Source of the DNA: Saccharicrinis sp963663905
GTDB taxonomy: Bacteria; Bacteroidota; Bacteroidia; Bacteroidales; Marinilabiliaceae
Reading direction: 5' to 3'
Length of the DNA stretch: 64,000 nt
NCBI GenBank assembly: GCA_963663905.2
Contig: OY760657.1
Coordinates: 3,038,001-3,102,000 of the forward strand
Numbering within the stretch: the first letter of the stretch is position 1; each line of letters begins with the position of its first letter. The notes beneath the pieces were generated by a model that saw nothing but the letters and a program-made list of their open reading frames with translations, was not told the origin of the DNA and did not search any database. The translations under genes were made by a program, and so were the position numbers. Below, piece by piece: positions 42,617-52,517 of the stretch.

Positions 42617-43668
42617 TGGGATTACCTGTTATTGTTATTCCTGCCTATAAAAGGCCTGAATCACTAAAAAGGCTGTTATTCTCAATAAGTAATGCTAATT
42701 ATAAAACCTATCCATTATTAATTATTTCAATTGATGGAGGTGGTTCTGATGAAGTAATTAAAGTTGCAAACGATTTTCTTTGGCTCGGTGAAAAAGAAGT
42801 TATTATTCATCAAAAAAATAAAGGCTTAAAGGAGCATATTTTATTTTGCGGTGATTTAACTAAAAAGTACAATGAAATAATTATTCTCGAAGAAGATCTT
42901 TTTGTATCACGTTTCTTCTATGATTATGCCAAAGAGGCATTAAAATACTATAAAGAAGACATCCATATCGGTGGTATTTCACTTTATCAATATGAATATA
43001 ATGAATGGGAAGACATTCCCTTCAAAGCTTTAGTTGATGGGAATGATACTTATTTTATACAAACAGCATCTTCATGGGGGCAAGCTTGGGACAGGAATCA
43101 ATGGAATACATTTCGATCTTGGTTTCGTCAAAATTCAGTATGGGACATTGATGATGAGAAAATACCACTATTTGTGCGAGGGTGGGGATCTACATCCTGG
43201 AAAAAATACTTTATTAAGTATTTAATATATACCAATAAGTATTTTGTTTTTCCAAGGATTTCATTGTCGACAAATTTTGGTGATCCGGGAGAAAATAATG
43301 GTTACAAGAACACATTACATCAAGTTAACTTATTAATAGGTGAGAAAAAATGGACATTTGCAAGTTTAAATAATGGTATAAAGTATGATCAATTTTTTAA
43401 ATTAAATGATTTAAAAAATCTATCTACAAATCAAATTATCTCTAAGACTAATTATACTGCAGAATTAAATCCTTTAGAATTAAATATTACAGAAGGTCTG
43501 GTACCTGAATCCTGTTATAACTTAATATCAAAATCTGCAGATTATAAGTATTCATTTAACCTTTCATACAAGGTTATTCAAAAAATACAAAGTGAATTAC
43601 CTTCATTAAAAAGACAATTGTTAAATCAAATTAAACACCATCTTACCAAACTAGTAAAACATAAATGA
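42616..43668 (+). CDS. GT-A glycosyltransferase, GNT-I-like
   Basis: A 350-residue protein: PVIVIPAYKRPESLKRLLFSISNANYK, ISIDGGGSDEVIKVAND and the acidic metal-binding segment IILEEDLFVSRFFYDYAKEAL, followed by IQTASSWGQAWDRNQWNTFRSW. The E-E-D motif and the aromatic WDRNQW motif resemble bacterial GNT-I-like or sugar-transferase families of capsule loci. It overlaps the upstream gene by one base and the downstream gene by four. Confidence 0.8.
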   Translation: MGLPVIVIPAYKRPESLKRLLFSISNANYKTYPLLIISIDGGGSDEVIKVANDFLWLGEKEVIIHQKNKGLKEHILFCGDLTKKYNEIIILEEDLFVSRFFYDYAKEALKYYKEDIHIGGISLYQYEYNEWEDIPFKALVDGNDTYFIQTASSWGQAWDRNQWNTFRSWFRQNSVWDIDDEKIPLFVRGWGSTSWKKYFIKYLIYTNKYFVFPRISLSTNFGDPGENNGYKNTLHQVNLLIGEKKWTFASLNNGIKYDQFFKLNDLKNLSTNQIISKTNYTAELNPLELNITEGLVPESCYNLISKSADYKYSFNLSYKVIQKIQSELPSLKRQLLNQIKHHLTKLVKHK

Positions 43669-44624
43669 AAACCCTTAAATATTATCAATTATTACCGCCA
43701 ATCTCAGGCTATTCAAAGGAATTCTTCCCTTTTAATCAAGTCAATATTTACTATTCTCCTCCAAAACTAAATTGTTTTGTAAACATTTTAATTAATACTA
43801 AGCTTCATCTTTACTCTAAAATTCTTGAGATAGTTATACATCTTTTTAAAACTTTAATCAGTTTAAAAAAAGTTAACTTCTTTTCTGAAGCCTTTATTGT
43901 TAATGATAAGTATATCAATAACTACTTTCATTGGGTTAATGATATTCTTCCAAAACTATATTACCTTCATATCAGTTATCCTAATTCAATAGTAATATTG
44001 TCAGAAGAGCACAAAAAAATTCCCTTCATACAAGAATCAATTTATATTTTCAAACTACAATATTACTTCATAAGTAATAAAGAAAAAATATATATAAAGA
44101 GACTATATAAAGTTGAACCTCTTTCTGGAAATGGAGCGCAGAACCCAGAATTTTTAATACCTGCAATTGATCTTTTAAAGCAAAATTTAGTAAGTAACAT
44201 AAGTGACAATCTAAAAGTTAAGATATATATAACACGAAGAAAAGCTAATAATAGAAGAACTTTTCCGGAAGGTGAATTGGAAGAATTTCTGAAAAAAAGC
44301 AGTTACCTAATTATTGAGGCAGAAAACTTATCTTTCCAGCAACAAGTTGAGCTTTTTAGTAAATGTTCACACTTAATTTCTGTTCATGGAGCAGGATTAA
44401 CAAACATGCTCTATATGCCTAAAACATCAAATGTACTAGAAATTAAAGAAAAAGGAGATACGAAAAACTACTGTTACTATTTTATGGCTAATGCATGCAA
44501 GCATAAATACCTATATTTCTTTGGAACTCCTAAATCAACAAATAAATCTGTACAAGAAAATGATTTGTATATTGATATTGTTGAATTCCAGAAAAGTTTT
44601 AACATTTTTAATAAGCACAATTAA
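43665..44624 (+). CDS. GT61-family glycosyltransferase (DUF563)
   Basis: A 319-residue protein with the GT61 hallmarks YFHWVNDILPKLYYLHI and ISVHGAGLTNMLYMPKTSNVLEI, plus KIYITRRKANNRRTF. The family adds xylose or N-acetylglucosamine in eukaryotes; the bacterial versions in capsule loci are largely uncharacterised. The ATGA overlap with the upstream gene implies coupled translation. Codon use and base composition match the AT-rich neighbours. Confidence 0.87.
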   Translation: MKTLKYYQLLPPISGYSKEFFPFNQVNIYYSPPKLNCFVNILINTKLHLYSKILEIVIHLFKTLISLKKVNFFSEAFIVNDKYINNYFHWVNDILPKLYYLHISYPNSIVILSEEHKKIPFIQESIYIFKLQYYFISNKEKIYIKRLYKVEPLSGNGAQNPEFLIPAIDLLKQNLVSNISDNLKVKIYITRRKANNRRTFPEGELEEFLKKSSYLIIEAENLSFQQQVELFSKCSHLISVHGAGLTNMLYMPKTSNVLEIKEKGDTKNYCYYFMANACKHKYLYFFGTPKSTNKSVQENDLYIDIVEFQKSFNIFNKHN

Positions 44625-44641
44625 AGTAATATTCGATTCTA

Positions 44642-45799
44642 ATGAATATAGCATATATAACCACATATGACGCAAATAATGTTAAGAACTGGTCTGGTTT
44701 AGGATATTATATAGCAGATGCTATAAAACAACAAGATAACCAACTTTATTTTATTGATGATTTAAAATATTCTCCTGGATTAACTACAAAAATTAATTAT
44801 AAGATATCACAGTTTACAAAAAAAGAATATGCTGTAGAGCGGGATATTAGCGTAATAAAAAACTATAGTAAGCAAGTAGATGAGAAACTAAATAAAATAT
44901 CTGATCGAAAAATAGATATTCTTTTTTCTCCAGGCACCTTACCTTTAGCCTATTCAAAAAGTAAATTACCCAAAGTAATTTATATGGATGGTACTTTTAA
45001 AAGTATGATAAAATTTTATAACGAATTTAGTAATCTTTCAAAGAAAACGATTAAAAGTGCTAATCATATAGAACAAAAGGCTTTAACAGAAGCAAATCTT
45101 TGTCTATTTGCTTCTGATTGGGCGGCTCAGCATGCTATTGAAGATTATCATTTAGATCCCCAAAAAGTAAAAGTGGTTCCTTTTGGTGCAAATATGACCA
45201 GTTCGTTTAATGCTTCAACAATAAAAAATCATATTGATTCAAAAGATTTTGAGGTATGTCATCTCCTATTTGTAGGTGTTGATTGGCAGCGAAAAGGAGG
45301 TGATATAGTTCTTAAAGTTGCTGAGTATTTGCAACGAAGGAATATTAAAGTACAATTGGATATTGTTGGTATTAGAAATCTAGAAACTAACAATTTTCCT
45401 GATTGGGTGATAAATCATGGTTTCTTAAATAAAAATAAGACCGATGAATTAAATAAATTAATATCTCTTTACCAGCAAGCTCACTTTTTTATTATGCCAT
45501 CTCTATCTGAATGTTACGGGATTGTTTATTGTGAGGCTAATTCATTCGGAGTCCCTGCCATTGGATATGATACCGGAGGCGTTTCAACTGCTATAAAAAA
45601 TGATAAAAATGGTTTTTTATTTCCTAAGGATACACATATTGAAGAAATAGGAAATAAAATATTCGACTTAAATCAGGATAACAATGAATATCGTAAACTT
45701 GCATATTCATCGTTTATGGAATATCATGAACGGTTAAATTGGAGTATTTCAGGTAAAAAAATAATGCAGCACCTAAAAGCATTGGACCAAATTATGTAA
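44642..45799 (+). CDS. Family 4 glycosyltransferase (GT-B)
   Basis: A 385-residue GT4 enzyme. It has an N-terminal acceptor domain (YITTYDANNVKNWSGLGYYIADAI), the linker strand CHLLFVGVDWQRKGGDIVLKVAEYL, and the donor-binding ExxxxxxxE region MPSLSECYGIVYCEANSFGVPAIGYDTGGVSTAI. It is a retaining transferase using a nucleotide sugar, specificity unknown. A 158-bp AT-rich gap follows, so the next gene may have its own start of transcription. Confidence 0.9.
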   Translation: MNIAYITTYDANNVKNWSGLGYYIADAIKQQDNQLYFIDDLKYSPGLTTKINYKISQFTKKEYAVERDISVIKNYSKQVDEKLNKISDRKIDILFSPGTLPLAYSKSKLPKVIYMDGTFKSMIKFYNEFSNLSKKTIKSANHIEQKALTEANLCLFASDWAAQHAIEDYHLDPQKVKVVPFGANMTSSFNASTIKNHIDSKDFEVCHLLFVGVDWQRKGGDIVLKVAEYLQRRNIKVQLDIVGIRNLETNNFPDWVINHGFLNKNKTDELNKLISLYQQAHFFIMPSLSECYGIVYCEANSFGVPAIGYDTGGVSTAIKNDKNGFLFPKDTHIEEIGNKIFDLNQDNNEYRKLAYSSFMEYHERLNWSISGKKIMQHLKALDQIM

Positions 45800-45957
45800 T
45801 CACTATATATACTTTACAATTAAACCTTAATCTAACTTATGTAGGAAAATAAACAGCAATTTTCGAAGAAACTCTTAGATCAATAAATAAATTGAAATAG
45901 TTTTCTTGAGACCAAAAACTAATTATAAAAGATCTTGTTAAACAAAACTAACTATTG

Positions 45958-46947
45958 ATGAATTACAAAAAAGTAAAGATATTCCAGACACTGTTATATC
46001 GTTTATTAAGAATTCCAAATAAGACTTTTAATTTTCATACTAATATACATACTAAAGTAGAATCTAACAGATTATTAAGTCTACGGTTAAAAGATGACCA
46101 ACCTTTAATGGTTGGAAAATTAGGAGAATCAGAGTTACATGTCCTAAGAAACTATTTGGCCATACAGCGAGCTAAAAACCGAGGTTGTTTATTTAAAATT
46201 TATGATTTTATTAAACATCGTGAAGAACATCTTTGGACTGGTTTAATAACTATTACAAAAGATTCAGGTTTTTTCCCAAAGGATGAAACTCTGCTAAATA
46301 AATTTTCTGAAATCTATATTGAAGCTATTAAGCAATTAGATATTTTCGGAACAATGCATGGAGAATCTGGATGGTACAATAACAGAGGTGAAGACTTTAT
46401 TTTAAACAAATTTAATAAAAATGTAAAAATAATAAGTGCTATTAGTTTAGAACCATACTGCAGTATGGACAATCCTTATACACTAAGTCTGAAGAATCAA
46501 AAAATTCTCGTAATCCATCCTTTTACTGAGTCTATTCAAAACAACTATAAAAATAGGTCTAAATTATTCCCCGCAACAATCTTACCTGACTTTAAACTTA
46601 TTACATACAAACCTGTACAATCAATAGCATATAATAAAACAGAATATAAGGATTGGTTTGAAGCATTGGAAAAGATGAAGAGTGACATAAATGAAATAGA
46701 CTTCGATATAGCCTTTTTAGGATGCGGTGCATATGGGCTTCCTCTCGCAGCCCATATTAAATCATTAGGCAAAAAGAGTATTCATATTGGAGGTGCATTA
46801 CAATTATTCTTTGGGATAAAAGGAAATAGATGGCGTAATCATCCATATATTTCGACCTTATTCAACAAAAATTGGACAGATCCTTTGCAATCTGAAACTC
46901 CAAACAATGCAGAAATGATTGGTTTAGGGGCCAAAGATTATTGGTAA
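45958..46947 (+). CDS. Polysaccharide-locus protein, possibly GT-D-like
   Basis: A 329-residue protein. An ATG at 45958 is preferred; the frame opens one codon earlier with TTG. Conserved-looking parts are LSLRLKDDQPLMVGKLGESELHVLRNYL, HGESGWYNNRGEDFIL and IAFLGCGAYGLPLAAHIKSLGKKSIHIGGALQLFFGIKGNRW. The GKLGESE segment recalls the acidic motif of GT-D (DUF1792) transferases, but the match is weak. I recognise the C-terminal pattern from other capsule loci without a known function. Confidence 0.65.
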   Translation: MNYKKVKIFQTLLYRLLRIPNKTFNFHTNIHTKVESNRLLSLRLKDDQPLMVGKLGESELHVLRNYLAIQRAKNRGCLFKIYDFIKHREEHLWTGLITITKDSGFFPKDETLLNKFSEIYIEAIKQLDIFGTMHGESGWYNNRGEDFILNKFNKNVKIISAISLEPYCSMDNPYTLSLKNQKILVIHPFTESIQNNYKNRSKLFPATILPDFKLITYKPVQSIAYNKTEYKDWFEALEKMKSDINEIDFDIAFLGCGAYGLPLAAHIKSLGKKSIHIGGALQLFFGIKGNRWRNHPYISTLFNKNWTDPLQSETPNNAEMIGLGAKDYW

Positions 46948-47020
46948 AATCTTTATCATCTAGCTTTGTTCTAAAGTTATTTCTAACTAACATCTGATAT
47001 AATATCCAACCTACATAAAT

Positions 47021-47788
47021 ATGGAGATCAAATACATACATTCCGAAGATATTCATAACAATCATGCAGCAAAAGAATTAATACCTATACTTAAAAATTT
47101 ATTTAATATTAAAGATGTACTTGATGTTGGTTGTGGTATTGGAACTTGGCTTTCTGAATTTAAAAAGCAAGGTATTAAAACTATACTTGGAGTTGACGGA
47201 GAATATGTTAATAAAGACTTATTATACAAAAACATTACTCCAGAAGAATTTAAATCATTTGATTTAAACAAATCATTTGATTGTAATCAAAAGTATAGTC
47301 TTGTATTATCTCTTGAGGTAGCAGAACATATTGAAGAAAAAAATGCTCGTACTTTTATTCACAATCTATCCAATCATGGAGATAATATATTATTTTCAGC
47401 AGCAATTCCTTTTCAAGGTGGTCAAAATCATATTAACGAACAACGTCCAGATTATTGGATTAAAATCTTTAAAAGTTATGGTTATAATGTATATGACATA
47501 ATCCGACCATTAATATGGGATAACTCCAAAATATTTTGGTGGTATAAACAAAATACATTTCTATTTTCTAAACAAAAGCTAAATGTAGATCAATATGAAT
47601 CTTTTAATGAAAGATATTTATTACATCCCGAATTCTACCAATTAAAAGTAGATACAATTTCTTCCTTACAAAAGGAGTTATTATACTACAAATTTGGCTT
47701 ATCCGATAAAAAATCGAATAGAGTAAGTAGATCTTTTAAATATCTTTTAAATTCAATAAAATCAGTCATCCGTATATTATTAAAATAA
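47021..47788 (+). CDS. Class I SAM-dependent methyltransferase
   Basis: A 255-residue protein with motif I VLDVGCGIGTWLSEFKKQGI, then LGVDGEYV and LVLSLEVAEHIEEKNARTFIHNLSNHGDNILFSAAIP, typical of Methyltransf_11/23 enzymes in glycan loci. The substrate is probably a sugar or glycosyl residue. The first 20 residues have the uncommon EIKYIHSEDIHNNHAAKELIP start. It is 73 bp after the previous gene and 11 bp before the next glycosyltransferase. Confidence 0.87.
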   Translation: MEIKYIHSEDIHNNHAAKELIPILKNLFNIKDVLDVGCGIGTWLSEFKKQGIKTILGVDGEYVNKDLLYKNITPEEFKSFDLNKSFDCNQKYSLVLSLEVAEHIEEKNARTFIHNLSNHGDNILFSAAIPFQGGQNHINEQRPDYWIKIFKSYGYNVYDIIRPLIWDNSKIFWWYKQNTFLFSKQKLNVDQYESFNERYLLHPEFYQLKVDTISSLQKELLYYKFGLSDKKSNRVSRSFKYLLNSIKSVIRILLK

Positions 47789-47799
47789 CCTTTATTTTT

Positions 47800-48690
47800 T
47801 TGAAATCTCCTTTAATATCAATAGTAACACCTACCTTCAACCAAGGACAATATATCGAAGAAACTATTCAATCCGTATTAAGCCAAAACTACCCCAAGCT
47901 TGAATATATCATTATGGATGGCGGTAGTACAGATAATACAGTTGAAATCATTAAAAAATATGAAAAACACCTAACCTATTGGGAAAGCAAACCGGATAAT
48001 GGCCAGGCTAATGCAATAAACAAAGGATTAAAACATTGTACTGGAGAAATTTTTAACTGGTTGAACTCTGACGATTATTTAGCACCTAATGCTTTATATA
48101 CTATTGCTCAAGCTTTTGATGATTCGAAAGCAGATTCTGTGGCTGGTCAAACCATTTATTTTGATGAAAAAGAATTTCAGAAACCTGAACAGTTGGCAAA
48201 TTTAAAAGCAAAGAAACTGATTCGCTGGGATAAAGGAGTGTTATTTATTCAACCCGGACTTTGGATGAAAAGAGACCTAATTGTTCGATGTGGAGGGATT
48301 GACGAACAATTTCACTATGCTTTCGATTGGGATTTAGTGATACGTTATTTGCATTGTTCACACAAAGTTAAATACATCAACCAGCCATTAGTAAATTTTA
48401 GGTTACACAATGAATCAAAAACAGTTAGTAGCTTAGATAAATTCCATAAAGAAGAAGAACAAATTCTTGAAAAAATAGGCCATTTACCCCAATTTAATAG
48501 ATTACATAAAACAGCCTTGGGTCGTAATGTCCGTAGACAATGGTATAATAGATTGGATGAAATAAAATCAAATAAACAATTGAGTAAATATCAAAAAGTT
48601 AATACTATTATAAAGGAATCACTTGATTGGCCTTCTGAAAAATGGAATCGTATTACATTAGGTGCTCTTAAACAAGTATTGAATGTCTAA
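47800..48690 (+). CDS. Family 2 glycosyltransferase
   Basis: A 296-residue GT2 enzyme that begins with TTG; no ATG or GTG lies in frame between the preceding stop and PLISIVTPTFNQGQYIEETIQSVLSQ. It has YIIMDGGSTDNTVEIIKKYE, the DxD-like FNWLNSDDYLAPNAL and the later FHYAFDWDLVIRYLH acceptor motif. It is the common capsule GT2 subtype. It overlaps the next gene by 8 bp. Confidence 0.92.
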   Translation: MKSPLISIVTPTFNQGQYIEETIQSVLSQNYPKLEYIIMDGGSTDNTVEIIKKYEKHLTYWESKPDNGQANAINKGLKHCTGEIFNWLNSDDYLAPNALYTIAQAFDDSKADSVAGQTIYFDEKEFQKPEQLANLKAKKLIRWDKGVLFIQPGLWMKRDLIVRCGGIDEQFHYAFDWDLVIRYLHCSHKVKYINQPLVNFRLHNESKTVSSLDKFHKEEEQILEKIGHLPQFNRLHKTALGRNVRRQWYNRLDEIKSNKQLSKYQKVNTIIKESLDWPSEKWNRITLGALKQVLNV

Positions 48691-49819
48691 AAATAAAGAC
48701 AAACTACTTTGGGTTATTCATGAAGGAAATTATTCTGGTGCAAATATGGCTCTGGAAGAATATTTTGAAGTATTGCAGAAAATGGGCTATCAACTTAGAT
48801 TAATAAGTCCATCCAAAGGTACTTTTGTAGATGCAATGCTTAACAAAGGTATAAATACAATAGTAATACCCATGTACCCCTGGACTCGTGCTCTAGATAA
48901 TGGCTTTTTTATAAAAGGGTGGCTCAAACGTTGCTTACGTAACAGTATTGCTTCCCTTCAAATTGCAAAACATGCCTTAAAAGTAAATGCTGTTTGTACC
49001 AACACAATCTGCATGATATCAGGTGCTATTGCAGCTAAAATTGTAAACAAACCACATTACTGGTTTGTACATGAATTTGGTGAAGAAGACCATGGCTTTC
49101 GTATAGCTCTACCTCAAAAACAAGCGTACAAATGGATGCATCGATTATCTAAAAAAATAATATTAAACAGCAATGCTGTAAAGAGAAAATGGCAAGAAGT
49201 TTTAAATACCAATAAAAAGCTCGAATTATTATATAATATTGTTAATACTCCTGATAATAAAACACAACAAGAAGCCATTAATAAAAGTAAGCGATTTTTA
49301 ATGCTTGGGCAGATTAGTCCTGCCAAAGGCCATTTAACAGCTATTAAAGCAATATCTCAATTAAAATGTCAATTCCCGGATATACAACTTGATATTATTG
49401 GCTCGATACCTGAGCCTATTTATATTAATAGGCTTAAACATGAAATTGATAAGCTGGGATGCCAAAAACATATTAATATAATGCCTCCTGTTAAAAATCC
49501 TTATTCAATTTTTAATCGATATAGAGCATTATTAATGTGCTCAAGAAAGGAAGCTTTTGGTAGAGTAAGTGTAGAAGCCTTGAAAGCTGGATTACCAGTA
49601 ATTGGAGCAAATAACGGAGGAACACCTGAGATAATAAAACATGGAAAAAACGGTTTTATATACGTCCCCAACAATATAAAGAGTTTAAACAAACAAATTG
49701 AAAAAATTATAACAATTAATGAAGCTACATATTTTAATTTAAAAAAAGAATCCTTAAAGTCTAATACATACTTTAATTCTTTAACCGCAAAAAAACAGTT
49801 TACTAATATTTTAAAATAG
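48683..49819 (+). CDS. Family 4 glycosyltransferase (GT-B)
   Basis: A 378-residue GT4 enzyme: WVIHEGNYSGANMALEEYFEVLQKMGY, the start of the donor domain RFLMLGQISPAKGHLTAIKAISQL and the E7E-like CSRKEAFGRVSVEALKAGLPVIGANNGGTPEIIKHGKNGF. It is retaining, specificity unknown. A 167-bp AT-rich gap without a recognisable feature follows before the aminotransferase gene. Confidence 0.9.
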   Translation: MSKNKDKLLWVIHEGNYSGANMALEEYFEVLQKMGYQLRLISPSKGTFVDAMLNKGINTIVIPMYPWTRALDNGFFIKGWLKRCLRNSIASLQIAKHALKVNAVCTNTICMISGAIAAKIVNKPHYWFVHEFGEEDHGFRIALPQKQAYKWMHRLSKKIILNSNAVKRKWQEVLNTNKKLELLYNIVNTPDNKTQQEAINKSKRFLMLGQISPAKGHLTAIKAISQLKCQFPDIQLDIIGSIPEPIYINRLKHEIDKLGCQKHINIMPPVKNPYSIFNRYRALLMCSRKEAFGRVSVEALKAGLPVIGANNGGTPEIIKHGKNGFIYVPNNIKSLNKQIEKIITINEATYFNLKKESLKSNTYFNSLTAKKQFTNILK

Positions 49820-49986
49820 CAAAAGAATAACAAATGGGTGTTCAAAATAAATATGGTGTGCATCATATTTAAATAATCAACTACTTATTGTAATCCTACC
49901 TAAAAAGTGGTATAATATTTCTAGCGCACAGAAATCATCTGAAAACAATGAACTTCTTTATCATCCAAACGCAATAAAAATTTAAA

Positions 49987-51072
49987 ATGATACCTGTTAC
50001 AAAACCCTTTTTACCCCCAAAACAAGATTATGACATTTTACTGTCCCAAATTTGGAATCGTAATTGGTTAACTAATAATGGTCCATTACTTAATAACTTA
50101 GAATTAGCTTTAAAGGATTATCTAAATTTGGACCATTTACTAATTACAGGAAATGGTACAATTGCAATACAGATGGCTATAAAGGCATTTGAATTAAGCG
50201 GAGAAATCATAACAACTCCTTTCTCTTACATTGCTACTACCAGTTCAATTGTTTGGGAAAATTGCACGCCTGTTTTTGCAGATATTACAACTGATTCACT
50301 AACAATAGATCCAAATAAAATAGAAGAACTAATTACGGATAAAACAAGTGCTATTATTGCTACGCATATTTATGGAATTCCTTGTGATGTTGAAAAAATA
50401 GAGCAAATTGCGCAAAAGCATAACCTTAGAGTCATTTATGATGGTGCACATGCTTTTGGTACTGTTTACAAAGGGAAATCTTTACTAACATATGGTGATA
50501 TTACAACATTAAGTACACATGCCACTAAACTTTTTCACACAGTTGAAGGAGGTGCAGTTATAACATCAAATCCGGATATTTTAAAAAAACTGGCATATCT
50601 ACGAAATTTTGGTCACGATGGTCCTGATAAATTCAATGGAGTAGGAATAAATGGGAAAAATTCCGAATTTCATGCTGCAATGGGAATTGCAAACTTAAAA
50701 TACATCAACCAAATATTAGATAAACGAAAATCTGATAGTAAAAGATATGACAATTGGTTATGTAAATTTCCAATACAAAAACCAATCGTTCCTAAAGATA
50801 CTGTTTATAATTACTCCTATTATCCCATTATTTTTAAAAATGAAGAAATAACACTAAAAGTATTTGATGAACTTAAAAAAAATGAAATTTTTGCAAGAAG
50901 ATACTTCTATCCATCTCTGTCAACATTATCTTATGTTCCGAAACAAAACACCCCTATATCTGATGATATAAGTTCAAGAATTCTTTGTTTACCACTTTAT
51001 TATGATTTGAGTGAACAAGAAATAGATTTAATTAGCCGTATAATTATCAGAACTATTAAATACAATCAGTAA
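49987..51072 (+). CDS. DegT/DnrJ/EryC1/StrS sugar aminotransferase (VioA-like)
   Basis: A 361-residue PLP enzyme. The PLP lysine is K181 in STHATKLFHTVEGGA, and the phosphate/ring-binding aspartate D152 in YDGAHAFGT. The beginning VTKPFLPPKQDYDILLSQIWNRNWLTNNGPLL is strikingly like VioA-type dTDP-4-amino-4,6-dideoxyglucose synthases. It transfers an amino group to a 4-keto-6-deoxy nucleotide sugar. The adjacent hexapeptide acyltransferase (4 bp downstream) would then acylate that amine, as VioB does (inference). No 4,6-dehydratase is in the window. Confidence 0.88.
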   Translation: MIPVTKPFLPPKQDYDILLSQIWNRNWLTNNGPLLNNLELALKDYLNLDHLLITGNGTIAIQMAIKAFELSGEIITTPFSYIATTSSIVWENCTPVFADITTDSLTIDPNKIEELITDKTSAIIATHIYGIPCDVEKIEQIAQKHNLRVIYDGAHAFGTVYKGKSLLTYGDITTLSTHATKLFHTVEGGAVITSNPDILKKLAYLRNFGHDGPDKFNGVGINGKNSEFHAAMGIANLKYINQILDKRKSDSKRYDNWLCKFPIQKPIVPKDTVYNYSYYPIIFKNEEITLKVFDELKKNEIFARRYFYPSLSTLSYVPKQNTPISDDISSRILCLPLYYDLSEQEIDLISRIIIRTIKYNQ

Positions 51073-51076
51073 TATA

Positions 51077-51622
51077 ATGGGATTTTTAAGTAATGAACAA
51101 CTAGATAAGTTAGGATTAAAACAATATGGAAATAATGTTTTGATTTCAGACAAGGCATCTATTTATAGTCCTCATCTAATAAGTATAGGTTCAAATGTCC
51201 GAATCGATGATTTTTGCATTCTATCGGGAAACATTACTTTAGGAAATTTTATCCACATTAGCGCCTACAGTGCACTTTATGGTAAATATGGCATTGAAAT
51301 TCAAGATTTTTCAGGAATTTCTCCTAGATGTACAATATTTAGTGCAAGCGATGATTTTTCGGGTGAATATATGATTAGTCCAATGGTACCTGATAATGTT
51401 ACCAATATTACCGGGGGATTAGTAAAATTAGAACGATTTTCTCAAATTGGATGTAACACTGTTATTCTTCCAAATTTAACACTAGCCGAAGGAAGTGCTG
51501 TTGGTGCCATGTCATTAATTAAATACGATACTTCTCCTTGGAGTATTTATGCAGGTTCTCCTGCTAAGTATATAAAACCGCGACAAAAAGGAATTTTAAA
51601 TTTATATGGCTCAATTAAATAA
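51077..51622 (+). CDS. LbH acyltransferase, likely sugar N-acyltransferase (VioB-like)
   Basis: A 181-residue left-handed beta-helix enzyme: FLSNEQLDKLGLKQYGNNVLISDKASIYSPHLISIGSNVRIDD, IHISAYSALYGKYGIEI, LSQIGCNTVILPNLTLAEGSAVGAMSLI-like repeats, ending AGSPAKYI. It resembles galactoside O-acetyltransferase-like proteins of O-antigen clusters. Its place 4 bp after the DegT aminotransferase argues for N-acylation of the 4-amino sugar. It overlaps the next GT2 gene by 17 bp. Confidence 0.84.
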   Translation: MGFLSNEQLDKLGLKQYGNNVLISDKASIYSPHLISIGSNVRIDDFCILSGNITLGNFIHISAYSALYGKYGIEIQDFSGISPRCTIFSASDDFSGEYMISPMVPDNVTNITGGLVKLERFSQIGCNTVILPNLTLAEGSAVGAMSLIKYDTSPWSIYAGSPAKYIKPRQKGILNLYGSIK

Positions 51623-52517
51623 TATCTCATCAATAATGGTCAGTGTCTGCATGATTACTTATAATCATGAGAATTTTATTGAACAAGCCATTGAAAGTAT
51701 TATCCAACAAAAAACATCTTTCTGTTTTGAACTAATTATTGGTGAAGATGCAAGTACTGATAAAACCTTATCTATTTGTCAACAGTTGGCAAATAAATAT
51801 CCAGATATAATTAAGCTACTACCAACAAATGGCAACCTAGGAATAGGAAAAAACTTTTACCGAACCTTAAATGCATGCAACGGTAATTATATTGCAGTTT
51901 GTGAAGGAGATGATTTTTGGCACGATAAAAATAAACTACAAACACAAGTTGATATTTTAGAAAAAAACAAGGATTGCATTTTATGTACTTCAAACTTCAG
52001 TGTTTTATATGAACACAACAAAAAATTACAAAACAATATAAATAAAGACATTCCTGAAATATATACTTTTCAATATAAGTTAGGCGGTAATACAACTGTT
52101 ACAAACTCATTAATATACAGAAACACAATTAAGTTACCCATAGAACTATCTAAATGCAACGTAGCCGATTGGCCATTAAAACTTTATCTTTTACAATTTG
52201 GCAAAGGGATTCATTTAAATCAAATATTAAGTACATATAGAATACACTCAGGTGGAATATGGAACGGAAATAAGGAACATATTAGAGATGAAAGTACTAT
52301 CCTTGCCTTTGAAAAAATAAAAAGTGCATTCGATAAACCTTTCAGAAATCAAGTATGTAGATTATTAAAGAAAATGAAATATCAATATGCAGTATTATAT
52401 AGTAATCTAGATAAAACAAAAAGCAGAAAGTACTTTTTACAAATTATAAAAGACTTTCCAATTCAAGTATTAAATTTAAAAGCTTTTGTTAAATGGACTC
52501 AAAGTTGGTTACAATAG
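51606..52517 (+). CDS. Family 2 glycosyltransferase
   Basis: A 303-residue GT2 enzyme: VSVCMITYNHENFIEQAIESIIQQKTSFCFELIIGEDASTDKTL, the metal-binding YIAVCEGDDFWHDKNKL, then NVADWPLKLYLLQFGKGIHL. This is the capsule-type subfamily with GDDFW. The specificity is unknown. Its start lies within the end of the acyltransferase gene. A likely internal start at MVSVCMITYN would also suit. Confidence 0.9.
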   Translation: MAQLNNISSIMVSVCMITYNHENFIEQAIESIIQQKTSFCFELIIGEDASTDKTLSICQQLANKYPDIIKLLPTNGNLGIGKNFYRTLNACNGNYIAVCEGDDFWHDKNKLQTQVDILEKNKDCILCTSNFSVLYEHNKKLQNNINKDIPEIYTFQYKLGGNTTVTNSLIYRNTIKLPIELSKCNVADWPLKLYLLQFGKGIHLNQILSTYRIHSGGIWNGNKEHIRDESTILAFEKIKSAFDKPFRNQVCRLLKKMKYQYAVLYSNLDKTKSRKYFLQIIKDFPIQVLNLKAFVKWTQSWLQ

